A DNA stretch of 64,000 bases, taken from NCBI GenBank assembly GCA_002633025.1, contig NMRB01000825.1:97309-161308 (forward strand), read 5' to 3'. The notes beneath the pieces were generated by a model. It had not been told where the DNA came from and searched no databases. It was given only the letters and a program-made list of their open reading frames with translations. Source of the DNA: Notospermus geniculatus (lineage: Eukaryota; Nemertea; Pilidiophora; Heteronemertea; Lineidae). This document shows, one piece after another, positions 53,201 to 62,200 of this stretch (its first letter is position 1; every line of letters begins with the position of its first letter). The position numbers and the translations under genes are program-made.

Positions 53201-56200
53201 CTACACAGGTGGAGACTCTTAAAAACAAGTGGCTGAGTTCAAGATGTGCACTGTATGAGTTCTATAACGGGATTTCTCGTTTTCATCCTAGGTATCAGGA
53301 AATTGATAAACTCTGGAACGTATGATGCGGTCTACCCGCTGCATGAGGTAAGTTAAGTTACAGCAAGGAGAACTAGTATTTATTCATGTATGGCTAAGTT
53401 GATGTCAGGTGGCATACACAATTGGTGTAACCCTAAGGAGTTGTCCCTTCGACGAGATCCTTTGAGCAGCAAAGAATGCATGAAAACTGAAGCATGGATT
53501 ATGCTGAATCTGCCAAATGATATGGACTTCGTTTTACCATTCCTAATTCATCAGTGAAACCAGTCTCTTTAAGCTTATTACCTTTACTAATTATGCATGA
53601 TGCCAAAGCTTTTCATGTTAAAATCAAAGTATGTGTTAATTTTATTTGTTGTTTTTGTTGTTTATTTACTTTTCCATCTACTATCACCTTTGGCACCTTT
53701 GTCTAATTCTTAAAAGGGACTCGATGTAAGGGTAAAATTTTGGAGAAAATCCCCTTCTTTCCTTGATTTGATTGTGCCTACTGTTACCTCTAATGAGGAG
53801 GTCATTGCATTGGATTGTTTCATCCTTTGTGCATTGAAACTAAACAATGCACACATCTATAACCCGTGTGATCAAATACCGATATATATACCGATTGACC
53901 GCAATCATACTTGACGAAATGGTTACTACTTGTCTTCCATTCATCATTGGTGCCTCCTTCGCGTTCTCTGATCCTCCATTTTGTTAACGTTCTGTGTGTG
54001 TGATATTTAAGCCGTGGATTGAACCTGAATCCACAGATTCCGATGAAAAGGATGTGAGTAAGACGATGGCGTCAATTTTCCCGCTATCTTGGCAACACAG
54101 CTTGCTCTGGGCGCTAATTTGCATGAGCGCATCATTTCATCCGACGGTGGACAACTTCCCTTGCATGCCATTGAAAGGAAACCTAACAAAACATATCCAA
54201 ACGGTGTGTTTACCTTCTGTTCCAGTGACGTCGCTTTATCATCAGCAATCGTTGTTATTGAAAAGGCCAGTTTATACACAACGTGACCACGAATGTAGCA
54301 AAATCTTTGTTCTTTCCTCGCCATGCTGCTGCTGAACAAAGCTCTTTCCAGCATTTGCATTCATGGTCACACTAGGTATAAGCCCTAAGGCCCCTACAAC
54401 ATAGAAAAAATATACGGTATACGAAAACGCCGGTTAACAAAGGCTTCAAATGGATTCACGACCGTGAAGCCATTGTTAACCGGCGTTTTCGTATACTGTA
54501 TACTTCTATGTAATAGGGGCCAAAAAAGGCCTGAACCCACTATCGCGTTTTTCCGCCGCAGTTTCATCACTGCCCGACAAATCCTTTATTTTCTCGGTCT
54601 GCTGCCTTTTAACAAACCTTTTTTCTGCCGGTGCGTTTTGCCGCTGCGCGAAAACATGTCAGTGGGTTCGGGCCTTTATACATCCATGACGGTTGGTTGG
54701 CTGCGACAAGGGAATTTGTCCACTTACTACAAGGTAGTTCAGAAGAACTAGATATATCGGAACAACAACTGCTGAGAGACTGTTTTTCTGGAACACCTTG
54801 TAGTGTTTCTAATGACTTGTCATCATTTTGTATGCCATCACCTTGTAGATAAACCACCTGGAATGCTATCATAACGTCAGGGACTTTCGGCATAGCTCCG
54901 TATCATCGATCCGTGTCACGTATGACGTATCGAGTTAATGCATTTTCTATTAAAGTCATATGTGACACGGATCAACTACATGTATACGGAGCCTTGCCGA
55001 AAATCCTTATTGCCCATGCACCTATTCTTTTGCTCCCATACTCTTTAGAATAGTTTTAAAATCTTCAGATCAAGTTGAAATAGAAATGGTATCATGTCAT
55101 GCTAAAGTTTGAAGCAGTGTCCTTGTCATTCATTCCCTGTTCGTGACCCGTCCTAATCCTCACAGACCTAACAAATCAAATTCAGTTCATTCAGTTGATA
55201 TCCACAGTAGCTCCTCTAGGTTTCATCCTGCATAGTCCACAGGTACGACATCATCCACGCACAAATTAGCTGCTTGCAACAACGATAGGGACCAATGCGA
55301 GAAGTAACAACAGCACCAAAGCACTATTCATTTGGTCGGTGGTGCTGTTCCTAAATATATAGGTCCTTGTTGGTACAACCCCATCCTCTGCAAGGCCTTA
55401 TAGGAAGCTTAAAGCTACGGCAACTCAAATTGCTGTAATAAGGTGGGAACACAAACTGCGGGTGAGGGGCATCCTGAGATGATCAGTGGATTCCGCCCCC
55501 GTCATCACCGCACACAAACGTTTGTGTGCAGTGACATAAGGAGCGAGCTCAAAGGATCTGATAAACCTCGGGATGGGTCAGGTTGTGCTGTGTGACAAAG
55601 GGAGTCGAGTGCTAAGAACTGCTGATTAGCTCAGGATGGGTGAGGGAATGATCACGCTAATGGAACATGTAAGATTGCTCGATTCTCTTGGGCAGTGTGC
55701 CTTCCTGTGTGTCTGTACATAATACTACTCTTCCACAGTGATGTATAGCTTAGGGACCCTGGTAGTGTATGTCGAATCCAGGTAAAAAAGGCACTGGTAA
55801 AAAAGGCACCGGTAAAAAAGGCACCGGTAAAAAAGGCACTGGTAAATAAGGCACTGGTAAAAAAGGCACTGGTAAATAAGGCACTGGTAAAAAAGGCACT
55901 GGTAAAAAAGGCACTAAAAATTAGGGGGGTAGGTAAAAAAGGCACTACCACAGAAAATGAATGGCTTGTTCAGGGCAGTTCTGTGGCATAAATATGATGC
56001 TTTACTTTCGTTGATAACTGCATATTTCCAGATGTTTTGACATTTTGAAATGGACTTGCACTCAGTGTTGTCTGTGAGGGGCCCAGTGCATGGGATAGGG
56101 GCCGCATCCAGGGGGCTGCTCAGGACCATCCCTATTCATGAGTGCTCAACTCAGACCATGATATAATATTGTATTAAATTTTATCGACCATAATATCCAA

Positions 56201-59200
56201 GGCCACTGACCTGGGTATGTTCAATGACTCCTCCTGCCTCTGATCGTGATCGCTTCAATGCCAACGACCGCAGTGCCCTTTTCTTTGGCCCATGCCAAGT
56301 GGTCCAGCTGATCAAGGTCAGGGCACTTTATGATCCTGAGCAGCCCCCCGGATGCACCCCAATCCCATGCTCTGAGCCCCCTCATAGACAACAGTGACTG
56401 CAAGTCCATTTGACCATATCAAAACATCCGGAAATATGCAGTTATCAACGAAAGTAAAGCGTCATATTTATGCCACAGAACTACCCTGAACAAGCCATGC
56501 ATTTTCTGTGGTAGTGCCTTTTTTACCTACCCCCCTAATTTTTAGTGCCTTTTTTACCAGTGCCTTTTTTACCAGTGCCTTATTTACCAGTGCCTTTTTT
56601 ACCAGTGCCTTATTTACCAGTGCCTTTTTTACCGTGCCTTTTTTACCGGTGCCTTTTTTACCAGTGCCTTTTTTACCGTATCCCGTGTATGCCATGCCTG
56701 AGAGTGCTCAACGCTTGTCTGTGAAGGTCAGGTGTATATAGAAAGATCAGTTGAATTCATTGGAGTTGAGCGCAAATTGTCTTGTGGGTGTAGAATTTGA
56801 GAGGAAAATACTTGGAAATTCCTTCCGCGACCCCTTCTTCCCTATTCCATATGTCGTTAATAGTGTAAGAGAAGGTTGAACTTTTCTTGTACTTCTCTCG
56901 TGATTTTCTTCTCCCTTTGTCAATATTTCAGTCAATCATGTGTTGGACCCAATTAACAGTCCTCTCCTAACACTGTCAGTGTCCGTAGATTACATGTGCG
57001 AGCTTTCATTGTATCATAAACCTACCTATCTTTTTATCACAACCAGCAAAATGAATGAAGATGTTAAAAGTTGCTTTCATTTCCTTTTTAGGGCAACTTC
57101 CGTAGCGATCATTCTCTTCTGACGGCTGGTGCCGCAAATGACCGACATGTGAGTAATAGCAGACGCTCATTGTTTACCGACTTATCAACTTGGTGGCAAT
57201 TGCTTGAGTACACAAACTAGCCCCAAGGGCCTCTGTGCTATCCTGCGAGTGGTCGCCACCAATATTCAGTGAGAAAGGCAATAGTTAGTGATCAATACGC
57301 GAAACACATTGAACCCGGATACCATAGTCAGAACTCAACTCTTGTCATCCATATCTCTATGACTGTCTTCTTTGCAGCTCCTGTATGAAACTTGGGCACG
57401 ACCACGAAATTGGTATAAATACCAACCTCTGGATCTTGTCAGGTACGTTGATCTTTTTGGGTTAGATCTCAGTCAAAGCTACGTTTTCATTGAAGTTCTT
57501 TCATCACTAGTGAAGTGCGCTTCCGATGCTACCACACATACATGCTCTGCAGAATCAGACTGAGCCTGAACTGATCACTAGGTGTCCTACATGTACCTAA
57601 CCTAGTGCCCATAGTCCACGACAGAGTCTCGAGTTAGAATTAGACAGTATTCATATCCTCAGTATTCTGTGTATGATTTCTTGTTATCCCCGTCTTCATC
57701 TTCTAGGAAGTACTTCGGTGAAAAGATCGGTATCTATTTCTCATGGCTTGGATTCTATACAAGTGCTCTTATTCCACCATCGATCGTCGGCCTCATCTGT
57801 TTCATCTACGGCTGTGCCACTGTGCTCCAGAATACTCCAAGGTAAGGATGGGAGAAACACACTTGTTGAACATATTAGAGTGGAACGTACCATTCGGACA
57901 CAGCCTCTGACCGGAGGGGGACCAAAGGGCACCAAAGCTCAGTTCTGAATTGGTCTTTCTACTCAATTTGACCTCTGTAATCAGGCCACCTCTCAGTGAA
58001 GGACAGCATCTGTCCGTCTTAAAGTGTCATTGGAAGAGCGATTCCTTGATTAATTGACACTTCAGTACCAAATACCGGTACATGTACCGGTACAGCAAAG
58101 TTGATGGTCTAGAGACAATACTTCGAGTTCCAGTGAAATGCGATCTGATTACCTCTGACCTAGTGAATACAAACCACCTCTTTTCTACCAATTTCAGCAA
58201 TGACATATGTGATAAAAGTGGCGTTGGAAACTTGACCATGTGTCCCTTGTGCGATCGTCGATGCCCTTACTGGCATTTGAGTGGGAGTTGCGTGTATTCT
58301 CGGCTGACGTACCTCTTTGATAACGGTGCCACTGTCTTCTTTGCCATCTTCATGGCACTTTGGGGTAAGTTTACAATTGAGATGAGTCCCAGGGCTCCCG
58401 CGGATCCTTAAAAAGCATTAAAAGTCAGGAATTTTTGTTTTTCAGAATTAAGGCCTTAAAAAGCCTTAAATATAGCATTTTTTCACTCAGTGGCCTTAAA
58501 AAGGCCTTAAATTTGATGTAGCTTCAGTTTTGAATTTTCATTAAATCGTTTCCCCTTCCTAACGACGTTTTTATTCATATCAGTTAAAAACCGCCCAGTC
58601 GTCAAAATCAGTATCCCGCTCTCAGCACTTACCTTTATGTGTTCTTTACAACATTCTCCTGCGTTAATATTGCACAACCCACATTAAAACTCCTGACAAC
58701 TTGGCCTTAATTTTTTCCCAGATTGGCCTTAAAAAGCGTTAAAAAGGCCTTAATTTTGCTCACCAAAAAGCCGCAGGAACCATGGAGACCGAAACGATTC
58801 CAAGGAACTTGATAATTAAATACGATCTTTGTTGTTGAAATAGAACCAGCATTAAAGGCCCATTTCCAAAAAGCAGATTCCGCCACGGCAAGTGGAGCTG
58901 TTTTCACAGGCATTGGGATAATCAACAGGCGTTGCCACATTGTATTGTTAAACCATCGAAGGATTACCGTATCCGAAACCCTGTGAAAACTGCACCGCTC
59001 GCCGCAAACTATGGCGGATTCCGCTGTAATGGAAACGTGCTTTAATGGACAAAATTTATGATTCTAGCAACATTGTTCCTTGAATTCTGGAAAAGAAGAG
59101 AAAAGGAAATCCAGTACGACTGGGACGTCGCCGACTTCGAGGAGGAAGAGGAATCGATCAGACCAGAATACGAGGCGAGGGTCACCAGAAAGAGGGTCAA

Positions 59201-62200
59201 CCCTGTCACACAAGTCCTGGAGCCCTATATGCCGATCTACTCCAGGGTCCCAAGGGCTGCTGGTGCCTTCTTCGCAATTCTGTTCATGGTGAGGAAATCT
59301 GTTGATTATTTCAATTGAACCGGAGAAACAACTCAACCTGCCACTACCGAACAACCGAACCACTACACCACTGGGAGCCACGGTGGTGTAGTGGTTCGGG
59401 TCTCCGACTAGCGGTCAGAGGGTCCCAGGTTGGAATCCCACTGGGCGTGAGACTTTGGGCAAGTCTCTTTACCTCACCGGCCTCTCTCCACCTAGATGTA
59501 TAAATGGGTACCAGTCGGAAATGCTCGGATTGTAGCGCTGAGACCAAAGACCAAAGGGGTAGTGATTTCAACCCATGGTGGTGGCTCAGGGTGGGCGCGA
59601 AAGAGCATGGAAGAAGTCAGTATGTGGGTAGTTTTACGGTCGTCAATGTCAGTTTTTGATCAATTTCAGATCAGTCTGGTGCTTGCTGCAGTGTTTGCTG
59701 TCATCATCTATCGTGTGATCATTGTCGCCGTCTTGTACGCTCAGGGAGATGGCCTGATCAAAAAGTACGCCAAGATCCTGACAACGGTCACCGCCGCCAC
59801 GTTGTCGCTTATCGTTATTATACTTCTGAATAAGGTGTATGAGAAGCTGGCTATTTTCCTCACAAATTTTGGTAAGTCAAAGATGTGATCGATCTCCATA
59901 ACGAGGCTTAGGAAATGAAAGTAATTTGGAACCTAGAAATTCTGTCCTGAAATGGGTTTGCAGTCCATTTCATCTCGCTTGTCGTGTCTCTTTCAGAGCA
60001 ACCGAGGACGGAGACAGAATTTGAAGACCGCTTCACGGGCAAGATGTTCTTGTTCCAGTTTGTCAACTACTACTCCACCATCTTCTATATTGCTTTCTTC
60101 AAAGGAAGGTAGGTTATCAGTGCCTCTAGATTGTGACGAAAAATGAGTCGTACTTGGAAGTAAGATCAGATTTTAAAATGAATCGTACTTTGAAGTAACA
60201 TCAGATTTTAAAGTCGTAAGATTCCATTGAAGTAGATTTTCATCAACATAATGTTGGCCGTCATGAAAAAGATTGGTATGTTTACTGTACGTATGGCGAA
60301 GTGAGGTCCGCTTTAGTAAATAATCCTGTTGACTTTTCATGTATGCCTGAAATGTACTTTTTTGCATAATTTTTTGCATATTTAAGCTTGAACGAATTCC
60401 TTGTATGAGTTAAAAGTGATTTTTTTTCTCCTGTTTGTCAAATGCTTCAGCTGTGTTGAATATTTGCAAGTGTGTGAAGGAGTTGAAAAAAGAAAAGTTA
60501 TGTTGGTAGCAGATGAGAAGTTTGAGAGGCCTAGAGGATAATGGGAGATGAGAAGTTTGAGAGGCCTAGAGGATAATGGGAGTCACATCAGAGTCAAAAC
60601 AACGGGGTGGAGATCACTGAAGGGGAGGGGAGTCAAGGCAACAGCCATGGGTGACACTCTGGGGGCTATTTTATCTGAAATCTTGTATTAATGGGCGATT
60701 TCTCTATCCCTAGGTTGAACGATTACCCCGGAAGCACTTCCTATTATCTTATGGGTGTTTATCGTCAGGAGGAGGTATAGCACATCCACTACCACCCGGT
60801 TCAAATTTTTGCTTCCTTGTGTTTCACTTCCATCAATTTTATGCTTGCATTTTGTGTTTTGGTAGCTTTAGCTTGGTCCTTACCTTGACTTTGTTTGCGA
60901 TATCCTGGGTCCTACACCTGTTCTGGGGATGAAGATTTTACTCTTATTGACTTTATTGATTCAAATATACACAGTTGTGGCTGTGGTCTAGATGACATTC
61001 ATGAAACCCTGTACTTCTTAGGGCAGAGAAGCAATATACACCCTGTAATGCAATGGGCAGAGAAGCAATAAACATGTACATACACCCCAGGTGCGGATCC
61101 AAGGGGGGCGCACCCGGCGCACGCCCCCCTTTCGACCAACAAATCTAAAATCGACCGTGAAATTCTGAAATTTGGAGCAAATCATTGAAATTCACCGCAG
61201 ATTTCAATGTTTCCAGCACAGTGCGCCTCTATCCCGAAATCCCGGATCCGCCCATGCACCCTGTATTGCTATGGCAGATAAGCAATACACACTATGTATT
61301 GCTTTTGGCAGAGAAGCAATATGCACCCTATCTTGCTGGGGGCACAGAGGAGAAGCACTATAAGCACATCCTGTCTTGTTCGAGTCAGAGTAGCAATATA
61401 TGCCATACTCCCACGGCTTTGTTGGCCTATTACCCTTTTGCAGTGTATATAGGGCCTGCCTTTCCCCTTGCATTAATCAGAGAAGCCAAACATGTATAAA
61501 TCTCATTTGCTCTGTATTAATAGCAAGCAGGTAGTGAGCAGAGTGTCTTAATTGATGTAAATAATAGCAAAAATAGATAAAGGCGATAGATGGTCTTTAT
61601 CTATTTTTGATAATAGGAAAAGTGCAATTTTTTAGAGCACGTGCATCCAACAGTACTGTGGTGCACTTGTTACACAGTGATAGTACATGTACATATCGTC
61701 TGTACTCGTAGACACTACCATGGGCCTGATGAAGTCACTGCATGTTAATGTCATGTGTACATGTCACATAGAGTTGTCTGACTGTTTGTGGCAACTATGT
61801 CTGTGTCAAGATCAAGACACAAGGCTTCAGGCACAAGCCTTCCAGTCCCTCTTGGGTGCACTCACACACGTCAACAGGAGGGATTTGGGATTATAATCTC
61901 TCTTGCATGCCCCGATATATAACTGGAGAGTGTGACTTTCAAGTCGAGCGTCGTTTTGTCATGTTTGTTGACTCGTGATGTGGAAATGTTATGGAGTCTT
62001 GTGGATGTTTTTATTGTGCCCCTGTGCAGTGGTCATGAAGTTCTCACAATTTGTCCACAGTTTTGTCTTGGCTGTTCTTTGTTAAGTTTCCTTCGTCAAC
62101 TAACAGTACATTTCTCCTTGCAGATTTGTTATGTTTATTTGTGGACGAGTCTTGTGAGTTCATAGGGACGGGGATAACTGAGAACAGGTGTTCAAACCAC

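Noticed and set aside
59064-59381. Minus-strand frame opposite the anoctamin exon at 59068
   Set aside because: This is a shadow of the conserved plus-strand exon.
62125-62154. 30-nt candidate exon ([10 protein letters not shown]) with good acceptor and GTGAGT donor, and the nearby stretch at 62216
   Set aside because: The splice signals are good, but the peptide does not resemble the anoctamin loop and its phase 2 exit has no clear partner except a segment lacking a donor.
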